Both the position numbers and the translations under genes were made by a program. 64,000 nt of DNA from NCBI GenBank assembly GCA_947493215.1, contig CANLQE010000001.1, positions 2,419,404 to 2,483,403 on the forward strand. Reading direction: 5' to 3'. How positions within the stretch are numbered: position 1 is the stretch's first letter; each line of letters opens with the position of its first letter. Shown here piece after piece: positions 8,360 to 19,470 of this stretch. Origin of the DNA: an uncultured Sphingomonadaceae bacterium (GTDB lineage Bacteria > Pseudomonadota > Alphaproteobacteria > Sphingomonadales > Sphingomonadaceae). The notes beneath the pieces are model-generated. The model had not been told where the DNA came from. It saw only the letters and a program-made list of their open reading frames with translations, and ran no database searches.

Positions 8360-8776
8360 TTAACAGGTGCCCGTCCGGCGGCCCTCCACATTGAAAGAAA
8401 ATGGCGCATTGCCTTTGATGCCCTGCGATTGGATTTGAACTAACCCGCTGGATTCGCGTTTAATTGTGGTAACACCATGATCAGAACTGCCGCACTTATA
8501 GCTAACCCGGACGCTATCGGGCATATCCTGGATCACATAGCGCGAACATGAGGTTCCGCTATGCTGAATTTGCAGTAATATTGCAGGATCTCCTAGGCAG
8601 ACTTTCTGGCCGCCATCGTTAGAACCGCGCGATTTCAGCGTCCATTCACCCTTTTGTAGCCCGTTCAGCAGTGCCAAATCCGGAGCTTGTGCGGGTGCAG
8701 AAACAGAAAACGCGAAAAAGGCGGCTGTTGACGCGCTGATCGCCTTTATCATTGTAATAGCCTTCATTCCCTGCAT
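8360..8776 (-). CDS. Small secreted protein, DUF3617-like
   Basis: Up to 138 residues with a signal peptide (MIKAISASTAAFFAFSVSAPAQA) and a mature part containing four Cys (VCLGDP, TSCSRY, YKCGSS, C-terminal GTC). The order - an opening about the protein being measured or weakened (GEWTLKSRG), then Cys pairs - looks like the DUF3617 periplasmic family common in sphingomonads; recognition is from memory. Three nearby in-frame ATGs (8776, 8767, 8755) compete; 8755 gives the cleanest signal peptide with AAGG eight bases upstream. Function unknown. Confidence 0.7.
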   Translation of the reverse strand: MQGMKAITMIKAISASTAAFFAFSVSAPAQAPDLALLNGLQKGEWTLKSRGSNDGGQKVCLGDPAILLQIQHSGTSCSRYVIQDMPDSVRVSYKCGSSDHGVTTIKRESSGLVQIQSQGIKGNAPFSFNVEGRRTGTC

Positions 8777-8919
8777 CCTTCGTTATTGCTGATGATAAAA
8801 CGGAAAAACCGCGCTGTGATTTACTGGCGATAGAATATGGCCAATATGCGCCCAATTACGGCTATTTATAGTATGTTTCAGACAAATTTTGCGAATAATC
8901 AATTTATTGCCTAATAAAA

Positions 8920-9834
8920 TCAGTTATTTAGGCTTGCACTCGAAATGCTAAACTTCTTGCTGCAAAATGCACAATCAATCGAGATTGCGCCGTCTTCGCC
9001 TACCATATCCTCCTTATCCTCTTTCGGGAACCGTGCGATCACGTCCCTGATATGGTCTTCATTACAGCGGCAACCCTTAACGAGCGGTTTACCGCTCAAA
9101 ACCCTCACTTCGTCGCTCTCACTAAACAGGCGCCACAGCAAATCTTCCATCGGCAGTCCGCGATCAACCAGCTCTTTCTCTTGAACGCTGCCGCCCATGA
9201 TCGCGACATGCTCCCATTCCGGGTGATTCATCCGGACGTGCAAACGTTCCTTGCCTTCTTCGCCATCAGGAAGATGTTGCACCAGCAAGCCACCTGCAAT
9301 GGTATGATTGCTATCGATCTGAAGCCCGACACGGATCACTGTCGGTATCTGTTCGGACTGCATGAAATAATTTTGAACGGCTTCCGCTAGGCTAGCGCCC
9401 TCCAACGGCACAATGCCTTGCGAGCGCCCACGCGGTTTGGGATGATCAAAGGTTATCGCGAGATAGCCTTTACCAAATAGAGCCATGAGACTTGGTTCCA
9501 GCGGCTGGCTGGCCAGACGCTCCGCATCAAACTGGACATAACCGCGCACATCGCCGTCTTTATAGTCGCAAGCTAGCAAACTGATGACACCGTTTTCCGT
9601 CTGTGCTTGCAAAGTCAACTGAGCGTCTTCCTCTTTGAGCAAGGCGCCTAACAAAGATGTCAAACACACCGCTTCAGCCAGTAAAGATTTGATCTGCAAC
9701 GGATAGTTGTGCGCGGACAATATGTCATCGAGTACAGGACCAAGCCGCACGGCCCGGCCCCGGCAATGTTTTGCAGGAATCGAAAAGGACAAGTTTTTAT
9801 CGATCAGCGTCGGTATATCAGGGTTTTCGGACAT
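8920..9834 (-). CDS. hslO: Redox-regulated chaperone Hsp33
   Basis: 304-residue cytosolic holdase activated by oxidation. The C-terminal zinc switch is intact: GCRCNED (CxC) and DCAFCSKKF (CxxC), the four Cys that bind zinc when reduced and form disulfides under peroxide or hypochlorite. The N-terminal core and the FGKGYLAITFDHPKPRGRSQGIVPLEG stretch match the family. Its ATG shares one base with the argF stop (TGATG), continuing the argD-argF-hslO operon, an order seen widely in alphaproteobacteria. The peroxide enzyme gene katG starts the divergent unit on the other side of argD. Confidence 0.95.
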   Translation of the reverse strand: MSENPDIPTLIDKNLSFSIPAKHCRGRAVRLGPVLDDILSAHNYPLQIKSLLAEAVCLTSLLGALLKEEDAQLTLQAQTENGVISLLACDYKDGDVRGYVQFDAERLASQPLEPSLMALFGKGYLAITFDHPKPRGRSQGIVPLEGASLAEAVQNYFMQSEQIPTVIRVGLQIDSNHTIAGGLLVQHLPDGEEGKERLHVRMNHPEWEHVAIMGGSVQEKELVDRGLPMEDLLWRLFSESDEVRVLSGKPLVKGCRCNEDHIRDVIARFPKEDKEDMVGEDGAISIDCAFCSKKFSISSASLNN

Positions 9835-10760
9835 CAGATTTGATCAAATGCCCAACGCAGAACCGATTTCTGTGCATGAATTCGGTTTCCCGCTTCATCC
9901 CAAACCAGCGACTGTGGTCCATCAATGACTGAAGGCATAACCTCTTCGCCGCGATGGGCAGGAAGGCAGTGTAGGAACACCGCATCGGCTTTAGCCGTTT
10001 CCATAATCACATCATTGACCTGAAAGGGCATCATCGCTTCCATTTTGGCGTCGGCATGCGCCTGCCCCATCGATACCCATGTATCGGCGATTATCACGTC
10101 AGCACCGGCTGCAGCTTCCATAGCATCGCGATAGACGGTGACATTGGCCCCTGCCGCTTGCGCCGCTGTGATAAAGCTCTGGTCCGGATCATAGCTTTCC
10201 GGGCAACCGATCCTTACGTTGAACTTCATTAAACCTGCAGCCTCTACAATAGAGTTGAGGACATTGTTGACATCACCCAACCATGCGACTTCCAGCCCGG
10301 GTAGCGCCTTATCATGCTCGATCAAGGTCAGCAGATCGGCCACAATCTGACACGGATGCGATAGATCCGTCAGGCCGTTAATCACTGGCACAGTAGCATT
10401 GGCCGCGAGCTCCTCGATTTTCGCATGGTCATCAGTACGGATCATAATTGCATCGCACATACGCGACAGAACTTTAGCCGTATCCGCAACAGTTTCGCCC
10501 CGCCCTAATTGCATCGATCCACTGTCCATTACAATACTGGTCCCGCCTAACTGGCGGATCGCAATATCGAAGGACACACGCGTTCTTGTGCTGCTCTTTT
10601 CAAAGATCATTGCCAACACATGACCCGCCAACGGCGCATCGGCATCCGTCTTACCCTTGGGCCAGCTCTTACGCGCTTCCTTACGATCCATTGCATCGTT
10701 AAGCATCGCGGCTATGGCATCACCACCTGCATCGGCAAGATTCAGAAAATGCCGGGTCAT
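9834..10760 (-). CDS. argF: Ornithine carbamoyltransferase
   Basis: 308-residue cytosolic enzyme forming citrulline from ornithine and carbamoyl phosphate in arginine synthesis. Signature motifs: the carbamoyl-phosphate site SSTRTRVSF near residue 57, and [13 protein letters not shown] near residue 262 carrying the catalytic Cys of the HCLP motif. The SMG-type ornithine loop appears as DTWVSMGQ. Start overlaps the argD stop by four bases (ATGA), so expression is tied to argD. Confidence 0.97.
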   Translation of the reverse strand: MTRHFLNLADAGGDAIAAMLNDAMDRKEARKSWPKGKTDADAPLAGHVLAMIFEKSSTRTRVSFDIAIRQLGGTSIVMDSGSMQLGRGETVADTAKVLSRMCDAIMIRTDDHAKIEELAANATVPVINGLTDLSHPCQIVADLLTLIEHDKALPGLEVAWLGDVNNVLNSIVEAAGLMKFNVRIGCPESYDPDQSFITAAQAAGANVTVYRDAMEAAAGADVIIADTWVSMGQAHADAKMEAMMPFQVNDVIMETAKADAVFLHCLPAHRGEEVMPSVIDGPQSLVWDEAGNRIHAQKSVLRWAFDQI

Positions 10761-11941
10761 GATTCCGGCGCTCTATAGTCGGCAGCACCTGCAGACAATT
10801 TCTCGATAAAGGTCGCAATGTGGCTTTCGTCGATATTCAGCGGCGGTAATATTCTTAGGGTGTTATCTCCAGCTGCAACCGTCAGCAATCCATGATGATC
10901 GCGCAAATGTGCGACAAAAGAGCGAGTTTCCTGGGTCATGGTAATGCCAAGCATCAAACCATGTCCCCGCACGCCCGTAAACAATGAAGGATAATTGCCG
11001 ATGAACTGCTCAATCGCCGCACGCAGTTTTCCGCCAATGTCGCGCACATGTTCGAGAAACTCATCATTCGCGACAACATCCCAAACCGCATTGCCTGCAG
11101 CCATCGCCATTGGATTACCGCCATAGGTTGACCCGTGGGTGCCGGGCACCATACCGCGTGCTGCTTCTTCGGTCGCCAAACAAGCGCCAAATGGGAAACC
11201 GCCGCCGATACCCTTGGCGCTTGCCATGATGTCGGGGGTTATTCCGTAAAGCTCATGCGCATAAAGAGCGCCGGTCCGCGCAACACCGCACTGCACTTCG
11301 TCGAGAACCAGCAATATGCCATGTTTGTCGGCTAAGGCACGAAGACCTTTCATAAAGGCTTCGGATGCCGGACGGACGCCGCCCTCGCCCTGTATCGGCT
11401 CGACAAGAAACGCAGCTGTTTTTGGTCCTATCGCAGCTTCTGCGCCTTCCAGATCGTCAAAATCGACATATTTGAAACCATTGAGAAGCGGAGAAAAGCC
11501 GTGATGCATTTTCTCTTGGTTGGAAGCGGAGATGGTCGCCATCGTCCGACCATGAAAGGCATTTTTGAACGTGATGATTTCAAACCGGTCACTGCCTTGT
11601 GACTGATGATAAACCCGCGCCGCTTTGATCGCACATTCGACCGCCTCAGCGCCGCTATTGGTAAAAAATACTGTGTCAGCAAACGTCGTATCAACCATCC
11701 TTTGGGCCAGTTTTTCACCCTGCGGACTGCCGTAAAGATTGGACACATGCATCAACGTGGCTGCCTGCTCTTGTATCGCCTTGGTCAAATGCGGATGACC
11801 ATGGCCCAAAAGGTTCACCGCAATACCAGTGGCAAAATCGAGCGCGCGGCTGCCATCTTCGGAAATCAACCAGGCGCCCTCGCCTCGCACGGGACGAAAA
11901 CCACACCGAGGATATACGGGCATGAGCGGGGTAATCGTCAT
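10757..11941 (-). CDS. argD: Acetylornithine / succinyldiaminopimelate aminotransferase
   Basis: 394-residue class-III PLP aminotransferase for arginine (and probably lysine) synthesis. Visible: [16 protein letters not shown] near residue 97, [30 protein letters not shown] (PLP ring Asp) and the PLP Lys in [14 protein letters not shown] use ATG 11941 (GGAAAG five bases upstream); a longer frame to 12073 runs across the leader hairpin and promoter and is unlikely to be coding. First gene of argD-argF-hslO. A good promoter and a terminator-like hairpin lie in its leader. Confidence 0.96.
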   Translation of the reverse strand: MTITPLMPVYPRCGFRPVRGEGAWLISEDGSRALDFATGIAVNLLGHGHPHLTKAIQEQAATLMHVSNLYGSPQGEKLAQRMVDTTFADTVFFTNSGAEAVECAIKAARVYHQSQGSDRFEIITFKNAFHGRTMATISASNQEKMHHGFSPLLNGFKYVDFDDLEGAEAAIGPKTAAFLVEPIQGEGGVRPASEAFMKGLRALADKHGILLVLDEVQCGVARTGALYAHELYGITPDIMASAKGIGGGFPFGACLATEEAARGMVPGTHGSTYGGNPMAMAAGNAVWDVVANDEFLEHVRDIGGKLRAAIEQFIGNYPSLFTGVRGHGLMLGITMTQETRSFVAHLRDHHGLLTVAAGDNTLRILPPLNIDESHIATFIEKLSAGAADYRAPES

Positions 11942-11977
11942 TTTACTTTCCTTCCAAAAATGGTCGTAGACAAAACA

Positions 11978-12001
11978 GAAAAGGCGACCGGACTGGCCGC
12001 C
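11978..12001 (-). terminator. Terminator-like hairpin in the argD leader
   Basis: Minus-strand sequence GGCGGCC-agtcc-GGTCGCC (one G-T pair) followed by TTTT then CTGTTTT. There is no gene on this strand between katG and argD that it could terminate, so it probably acts within the argD leader as an attenuator. Confidence 0.5.
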
Positions 12002-12017
12002 TCTTTCAAGCTCTTGC

Positions 12018-12046
12018 CTTATATGCCTGAAAAAGATGAGGGTCAA
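12018..12046 (-). promoter_or_regulatory. Sigma-70 type promoter for argD-argF-hslO
   Basis: On the minus strand TTGACC (12041-12046) and TATAAG (12018-12023) are separated by exactly 17 bases. Predicted transcript start is near 12011, giving a leader of about 70 bases that contains the hairpin at 11983-12001. Confidence 0.65.
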
Positions 12047-12149
12047 TCTTTGCAGAGTACAGTCTGCGATCATCTATGGAAACACTGCTTGATCGATTGA
12101 GCCAATCAAACAGAATGTTTTAATTGATTTAGCAGCAGGGTGATTTTGT

Positions 12150-12166
12150 ATTATGAAGGTCATAAT
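12150..12166. promoter_or_regulatory. Palindromic operator candidate upstream of katG
   Basis: Perfect 7-3-7 inverted repeat ATTATGA-agg-TCATAAT, 39 bases before the katG start codon. Position and symmetry suit a dimeric repressor or activator site; the protein that binds it is not known from sequence. Confidence 0.45.
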
Positions 12167-12190
12167 TTCAGCTCATATACCCCAAATTAA

Positions 12191-14404
<2,214 letters not shown>

Positions 14405-14431
14405 ACAGACTGGAAAGTCTTAAATTCAAAG

Positions 14432-14465
14432 ACGGCTCGCTGGGAAACTGGTGAGCCGTTTTGAT
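14432..14465 (+). terminator. Terminator after katG
   Basis: Stem ACGGCTC/GAGCCGT with a 14-base loop followed by TTTTG; lies between the katG stop and the stop of the convergent GFA-family gene. Confidence 0.7.
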
Positions 14466-14834
14466 TTACAGCTTTGCTTTTGATGCTTCCCAATTCTGTC
14501 CATCAAATTTCGTGATGTTCGGCTGCAGATCATGCCCTGCGTCCAAACAGTTATAGTTGACGCTCCAGCTCTCGGGATGAGACCGCGGCTGGTAGAAGCT
14601 TTTCACTCCGCAATGCTTGCAGAAAAGATGATCAGCTTGCTTGCTGCCAAATTTGTAGCTGGTCAGATCATCCGTGCCTTGAAGCAGTTCAAACCGACCA
14701 TGCGGTATGAACAGATGCAAAAAGCCAGTGCGCGCGCAGATCGAACAATTGCAATCCAGCATCTCCGGACGTTCGTCGGCCTTGGCGTTGAAACGAACGG
14801 CTCCGCAATGGCAGCCCCCAGTCACTTCCATCAT
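14466..14834 (-). CDS. GFA-family zinc protein (glutathione-dependent formaldehyde-activating-like fold)
   Basis: 122 residues with the CENP-V/GFA zinc pattern: GCHCGAVRF (CxC) at the start, [10 protein letters not shown] (CxxC) near 30, and [11 protein letters not shown] (CxxC) near 72. Members near this size are mostly uncharacterised; formaldehyde-glutathione chemistry is proven only for the longer Gfa proteins, so no substrate is claimed. Its ATG overlaps the osmC-like stop by four bases, placing it last in the glmS transcript. Confidence 0.85.
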   Translation of the reverse strand: MMEVTGGCHCGAVRFNAKADERPEMLDCNCSICARTGFLHLFIPHGRFELLQGTDDLTSYKFGSKQADHLFCKHCGVKSFYQPRSHPESWSVNYNCLDAGHDLQPNITKFDGQNWEASKAKL

Positions 14835-15271
14835 AGTTGGACTTCGGTCGTATGAATATCAATCCGGTTTTCTAGCGTCCGGTGCACTGGGCATTTTTCG
14901 GCCATTTCCAGAAGCTTCTGACGCTGTTCTTCCGATAAGTCGCCGTGCAAACTAATTGAGCGGTCAATAACATCGATCCGGTTATCATCATTGTTGCAGG
15001 TCGCGCAATCTTCCACGTGATCGCGGCTATGCTCCAGTTCGATATGCACGCCCTCTAGCGGAATGCCTTTGCGGTCAGCATACATTTTTATAGTCATTGA
15101 CGTGCACGTGCCCAAAGCGGCCAGCAACAAATCATAAGGGGACGGGCCACTATCCTGTCCACCAAAGGATTCCGGTTCATCGGCTTGAAAGACATGTTTC
15201 CCTATCCGAACCGTCTGTTGAAACTTTCCGCTAGCGGTCTCTACCGTTAAGATCGAAGGATTGTCGGCCAT
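14831..15271 (-). CDS. OsmC/Ohr-family peroxide-detoxifying protein
   Basis: 146-residue homodimeric thiol peroxidase family member. The two catalytic Cys are seen in [18 protein letters not shown] and [11 protein letters not shown], and the N-terminal [18 protein letters not shown] matches the family. An additional CATC within the middle insert ([17 protein letters not shown]) is typical of the YhfA-like OsmC subgroup. Starts three bases after the glmS stop, so it is probably translated from the same message. Confidence 0.9.
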   Translation of the reverse strand: MADNPSILTVETASGKFQQTVRIGKHVFQADEPESFGGQDSGPSPYDLLLAALGTCTSMTIKMYADRKGIPLEGVHIELEHSRDHVEDCATCNNDDNRIDVIDRSISLHGDLSEEQRQKLLEMAEKCPVHRTLENRIDIHTTEVQL

Positions 15272-15274
15272 ATT

Positions 15275-17098
15275 CTACTCCACAGTTACCGATTTCGCGA
15301 GATTGCGAGGCTGATCAACATCCGTACCTTTTGCAACGGCTACATGATAGGCGAGCAACTGGACCGGCACAGCATAGACGAGCGGTGCGATCAACGGATG
15401 GACTTTCGGCATTTCGATTGTTGCCATACAACCATCCCCTGCTTCGGCCAGGCCGGCAGCATCCGAAATCAGCACGACCTTGCCGCCGCGCGCCATTACT
15501 TCCTGCATGTTGCTAACCGTTTTCTCGAATAACGGGCCGCTTGGCGCCAGTACTATAACCGGCACGGCTTCATCAATCAGCGCAATCGGGCCGTGTTTCA
15601 TCTCACCCGAAGCATAGCCCTCTGCATGAATATAGCTGATTTCCTTGAGTTTGAGTGCCCCTTCCAGCGCCAGCGGATAATCAGGGCCACGGCCCAGATA
15701 AAGCACGTCGCGCGCCGGAGCGATAAGATGCGCCATGTCAGCAATATCCTCGTCATGGGCGAGCGCGGCATTCAGCGCAGCCGGTGCTTCGGTGAGATGT
15801 TTGACCACGTCTCGCTCTTCGTCCCGAGTCATTTTTCCTTTAACAACCGCCAAATGCGCGGCCAGCGCCGCCAACACGGCTAGCTGACAAGAAAACGCCT
15901 TGGTGGATGCAACACCAATTTCCGGTCCTGCATGGGTCGGCAACAACAGATCGGCCTCGCGCGCCATGCTGCTGGTTGGCACATTGACCACCACGGCGAT
16001 TTTCTGTCCATTTTCCTTGGAGTGGCGCAGCGCGGCCAATGTATCGGCAGTCTCGCCGGACTGAGAGATAAACAGCGCCAGACCCCCCGGTTCCAACACA
16101 GGATCGCGGTAACGGAATTCCGATGCAACATCGAGATCAACGGGCACACGGGCAAAAGTCTCAAACCAGTATTTCGCCACCATTCCGGCATAATAGCTCG
16201 TACCACAGGCCACTATTGTAATCCGTTTGATATCTTTCAGATCAAAATCCATTTGCGGCAGCGCGACTTGCTGCTCCAGCGGACGGATATAGCTCTGCAA
16301 GGTTTGGGCAACCACGGTTGGTTGCTCAAAAATTTCCTTCTGCATGAAATGGCGATAATTGCCTTTTTCGATGGTCGCAGCCGATACACCGGATGTTGTA
16401 ATTTCGCGCTCTACGGCATTGTTATCTTTATCATAAATCGCCGCGCCATCGCGGGTAATGACGACCCAGTCACCTTCTTCAAGATAGGCAATTTTCTGAG
16501 TCAAAGGTGCAAGGGCTAATGCGTCAGAACCAAGATAAGTCTCGCCTTCGCCATAGCCAACCACCAATGGCGACCCAAGGCGTGCGCCGATTAAAAGGTC
16601 TGGCTGCGAGCGGAAGGCAATTGCTAGAGCGAAAGCCCCGCGCAATGTCGGCAACATAGTTTTGACGGCTTCTTCCGGTGATTTTCCATCTTCGATCTGC
16701 TCGCTCACCAGATGCGCAACCACTTCGGTATCGGTCTCGCTCTCGAACGAACGTCCACGGCCGCTCAGTTCTTCGCGCAGGGTTTTGAAATTTTCGATAA
16801 TGCCATTGTGCACCAGCGCTACTTCACCGGTAGCGTGCGGGTGTGCATTGTTGGTTGTCGGCGCGCCGTGTGTCGCCCAGCGGGTATGCGCTATGCCGAT
16901 ATTACCAGCGGCATCATCGGTCTTCAGCACGGTTACCAGATTGGCCAGCTTTCCCTCAGCGCGGCGACGGATTAGTTGACCGCCATCAATCGTGCAGACG
17001 CCGGCGCTATCATAACCGCGATATTCCATACGTTTCAGACCATCGACGAGACGATCCGAGACAGCTTCCTTGCCAACAATTCCAATAATTCCGCACAT
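15275..17098 (-). CDS. glmS: Glutamine-fructose-6-phosphate aminotransferase
   Basis: 607-residue enzyme making glucosamine-6-phosphate, the entry to peptidoglycan and LPS amino sugars. The N-terminal glutaminase starts MCGIIGIVG with catalytic Cys2; HTRWATHGAPTTNNAHPH and HNGIIENF are its substrate loops. Two SIS isomerase domains follow (CGTSYYAGM; SQSGETADT; STKAFSCQ). The C-terminus DQPRNLAKSVTVE is the conserved end. Together with glmU on the same strand it makes up most of the UDP-GlcNAc pathway, but the two are separated by a toxin-antitoxin pair and a small hypothetical gene. Confidence 0.98.
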   Translation of the reverse strand: MCGIIGIVGKEAVSDRLVDGLKRMEYRGYDSAGVCTIDGGQLIRRRAEGKLANLVTVLKTDDAAGNIGIAHTRWATHGAPTTNNAHPHATGEVALVHNGIIENFKTLREELSGRGRSFESETDTEVVAHLVSEQIEDGKSPEEAVKTMLPTLRGAFALAIAFRSQPDLLIGARLGSPLVVGYGEGETYLGSDALALAPLTQKIAYLEEGDWVVITRDGAAIYDKDNNAVEREITTSGVSAATIEKGNYRHFMQKEIFEQPTVVAQTLQSYIRPLEQQVALPQMDFDLKDIKRITIVACGTSYYAGMVAKYWFETFARVPVDLDVASEFRYRDPVLEPGGLALFISQSGETADTLAALRHSKENGQKIAVVVNVPTSSMAREADLLLPTHAGPEIGVASTKAFSCQLAVLAALAAHLAVVKGKMTRDEERDVVKHLTEAPAALNAALAHDEDIADMAHLIAPARDVLYLGRGPDYPLALEGALKLKEISYIHAEGYASGEMKHGPIALIDEAVPVIVLAPSGPLFEKTVSNMQEVMARGGKVVLISDAAGLAEAGDGCMATIEMPKVHPLIAPLVYAVPVQLLAYHVAVAKGTDVDQPRNLAKSVTVE

Positions 17099-17115
17099 CG
17101 TGTTTGGGCTTTCTT

Positions 17116-17484
17116 CTAAAGGGTATAGGGAATTCGGATACCCGGCATCTCTGACGGAAAATCCTTTATATTGCGCGTGACGAGAATGCGACCAGATACT
17201 TGGGCCGAGGCCCAGATAATCGCATGAGGTGAACCAAGCGATGGGCGCTGTTGGCGCATCAATGCGGCACGGCGAGATATTTCTTCATCCAGCTCGCTTA
17301 TCGCAAACAGCCGCAGAAACGCCTCGGTATCCGTTAGGGCCGATTCAGGCGCGCTGGCCATGATTTCGATCCAGCTTATCCGGCTGATCCACGGGCGACT
17401 GGTTCGTTGTAACTCTACACCTGCGCGCGGTTCGTTTTGGAGTGCATCCACCACGATTCCGGTATCAAAAAATGCTTCGATCAT
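17116..17484 (-). CDS. PIN-domain toxin, VapC-like
   Basis: 122-residue PIN-domain ribonuclease-like protein. The first acidic residue is D7 (FFDTGIVVDAL), the second E40 (SRISWIEIMA), and the tail has the normal TRNIKDFP (N105, D108). The position that is usually Asp in this family (typically a -DAII- or -DALI- motif) is His87 here, encoded by CAT at 17224-17226, in SPHAIIWA. This may weaken metal binding. Overlaps the antitoxin gene by four bases, as in most vapBC pairs. Sits between glmU and glmS. Confidence 0.85.
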   Translation of the reverse strand: MIEAFFDTGIVVDALQNEPRAGVELQRTSRPWISRISWIEIMASAPESALTDTEAFLRLFAISELDEEISRRAALMRQQRPSLGSPHAIIWASAQVSGRILVTRNIKDFPSEMPGIRIPYTL

Positions 17485-17720
17485 TCCAACCCGCCATCCC
17501 AGTCGCTGCCGAATTTACGTTCATAGCTCCGGTCATCACCTTGCGAACCATGACGCGCCCAAAGACCGAAATATTTAGCGATCCCATCCTGGCTTTCCCG
17601 CGCCCGGTAATCCACCACCGCCTCGCGCAGCAAGGCCGCACGCGACTTGCCCTGCTCCGCCGCAAGTGCATCGAGCCATTCAACATCTTCTTCAGGGAGA
17701 TCAGCAAGGATACGAGTCAT
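17481..17720 (-). CDS. Ribbon-helix-helix antitoxin, VapB-like
   Basis: 79 residues. The N-terminal MTRILADLPEEDVEWLDALA plus KSRAALLREAVVDYRAR has the beta-strand then two-helix pattern of CopG/Arc DNA-binding proteins; the acidic, Trp- and Gly-rich C-terminus (SDWDGGLE) would wrap the toxin. It is the first gene of the pair, and palindromic TGATATCA repeats immediately upstream make autoregulation likely. Confidence 0.85.
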   Translation of the reverse strand: MTRILADLPEEDVEWLDALAAEQGKSRAALLREAVVDYRARESQDGIAKYFGLWARHGSQGDDRSYERKFGSDWDGGLE

Positions 17721-17752
17721 GATATATTGATATCATATCATGATATCATGTC
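17718..17752. promoter_or_regulatory. Operator of the toxin-antitoxin pair
   Basis: AT-rich block directly before the antitoxin start with two copies of the palindrome TGATATCA (17728-17735 and 17741-17748) and further GATAT units. Repeated symmetric half-sites at this place are the usual binding site for RHH antitoxin-toxin complexes. Confidence 0.6.
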
Positions 17753-17762
17753 AATCAACTTC

Positions 17763-18023
17763 TTAGAACGGTAGCTCGATCCTATGATCTTTCAGAACTT
17801 TTTTATAATGCTCAACGAGCCCCTCAAGTCGTTCGCATATTTCAAGCTGATCATAACATGCATCCGATTCTTTGTCGAAATTCTTAAGCGATTCTTTAGC
17901 TGAGACATAAAACGAATAAAGCGTATCACCCTGAATCAGAACCTCTGGAAATCGGCGCTCAGGGTGGCGCAATATCGCAGCATTTGTGGTGTCTGAGTAA
18001 ATTTCAACAGCTTCTTTTCTCAA
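17763..18023 (-). CDS. Small hypothetical protein, DUF6959-like
   Basis: 86 residues beginning MRKEAVEIYSDTTNAAILRHPERRFPEVLIQGDTLYSF and ending with a helical half (ESDACYDQLEICERLEGLVEHYKKVL). The N-terminal block resembles the widespread but uncharacterised DUF6959 family (recalled, not searched). It starts one base after the glmU stop and precedes the toxin-antitoxin operator, so it is part of the block lying between glmU and glmS. No function proposed. Confidence 0.7.
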   Translation of the reverse strand: MRKEAVEIYSDTTNAAILRHPERRFPEVLIQGDTLYSFYVSAKESLKNFDKESDACYDQLEICERLEGLVEHYKKVLKDHRIELPF

Positions 18024-18024
18024 G

Positions 18025-19374
18025 TTACTTCCCTGCCTTCTTCTTGGTCATCACGTCCCGAAATTTCCTCGCCCAGCCGGCTTTCCCAGTTTGTTCAGCT
18101 CGCACCAACGCCAAATCATCAGCCGCGACATCCTTGGTCAACGTTGCCCCTGCCCCAATAATAGCGCCCTCACCAATCGTCACGGGTGCGACCAACGCGC
18201 TGTTTGAGCCAATAAACGCGCCCTTACCGATCACCGTCTTATATTTGAAGAACCCGTCATAATTGCAGGTAATCGTGCCCGCGCCGATATTGGCGCCCTC
18301 ACCCACTTCGGCGTCACCGAGATAGGTCAGGTGATTGGCTTTGGCGCCTTTACCGAGCGTAGTTTTTTTCATCTCGACAAAATTACCGACCTTGGAACCT
18401 TCTTCCATCACCGCACCGGGACGCAGACGCGCGAATGGGCCGACTTTTGCATTGGCCCCGATTTGTGCGCCTTCGATATGGCTGTGACCATAGATGGTCG
18501 CGCCGGATGCCACTGATACATTGGGGCCGAAAATCACATTAGGTTCTATCACTACATCTGAAGAGATATCTGTATCATATGAAAACCAAACAGTTTCTGG
18601 TGCAATCAAACTAACACCATCCGCCATCGCTTTTGCGCGGCGACGGCTTTGCCATTCGCCTTCGACAGCAGCGAGTTCGGCCCGGCTATTCACCCCGGCG
18701 ACCTCTGCTGGATCATCCACTTCGATCACCGCGCTTTTCTGGCCCGGCAACATGACAATGTCCGGCAGATAATATTCGCCCGCTGCGTTATCGTTGCTGA
18801 TCTGGTCGAGCAAAATGAACAAATCGGTCGAGCGTGCCGCCATGAGGCCACTATTACACAGGTTTACGCCACGCTCCTGATCATTGGCGTCCTTAAATTC
18901 GACCATTTTCTCGATCTCGCCCTGATCATCGGCGATAATCCGGCCATAAGCACCGGCATCATCAGGGCGGAAACCCAGTACAACTGCTCGTGGGTCGGTG
19001 CCATTGTTCAGGCGAAAGATCATTTCCTGCATCGTTTGAGCGCTAACCATCGGGACATCACCATAAAGGATCAGCACATCACCCGCGAAGCCTTTGAGCG
19101 CATCATGGGCTTGCGCGACAGCATGGCCGGTACCCAACTGGTCTTCCTGCACGGCAACAGCGATATTGCGCCCTTCGACACTCGCCTCAATCTGCTCCCG
19201 GCGCGCGCCAACCACCACAACTGTGCGCTCTACGCCGATGGAATCGACTGTATCTAGTAAATGGTGAAGCATGGGCTTTCCAGCAATCGGGTGCAGCACC
19301 TTGTGCGTCTCCGACTTCATCCGTGTGCCTTGTCCGGCGGCTAATATAATGGCTGCTAAAGGACGATCACTCAT
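18025..19374 (-). CDS. glmU: Bifunctional GlmU: glucosamine-1-P acetyltransferase / GlcNAc-1-P uridyltransferase
   Basis: 449 residues. The N-terminal pyrophosphorylase has LAAGQGTRMKS near residue 10 and the GTGHA loop; the C-terminal part shows hexapeptide repeats of a left-handed beta-helix acetyltransferase (for example VGNFVEMKKTTLGKGAKANHL and NIGAGTITCNYDG). It makes UDP-GlcNAc for peptidoglycan and LPS. I start at ATG 19374 because residues before it in the longer frame are foreign to the family and overlap the promoter region shared with the divergent gph gene. Confidence 0.97.
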   Translation of the reverse strand: MSDRPLAAIILAAGQGTRMKSETHKVLHPIAGKPMLHHLLDTVDSIGVERTVVVVGARREQIEASVEGRNIAVAVQEDQLGTGHAVAQAHDALKGFAGDVLILYGDVPMVSAQTMQEMIFRLNNGTDPRAVVLGFRPDDAGAYGRIIADDQGEIEKMVEFKDANDQERGVNLCNSGLMAARSTDLFILLDQISNDNAAGEYYLPDIVMLPGQKSAVIEVDDPAEVAGVNSRAELAAVEGEWQSRRRAKAMADGVSLIAPETVWFSYDTDISSDVVIEPNVIFGPNVSVASGATIYGHSHIEGAQIGANAKVGPFARLRPGAVMEEGSKVGNFVEMKKTTLGKGAKANHLTYLGDAEVGEGANIGAGTITCNYDGFFKYKTVIGKGAFIGSNSALVAPVTIGEGAIIGAGATLTKDVAADDLALVRAEQTGKAGWARKFRDVMTKKKAGK

Positions 19375-19470
19375 GCCACAAAACTCCGAATATATATTCA
19401 CTACGCTGAATTTGCGCCCCATGCCATGATGCGGTTGCTTATGCCAGCCAGATCGGTTCTATGCATGTTT

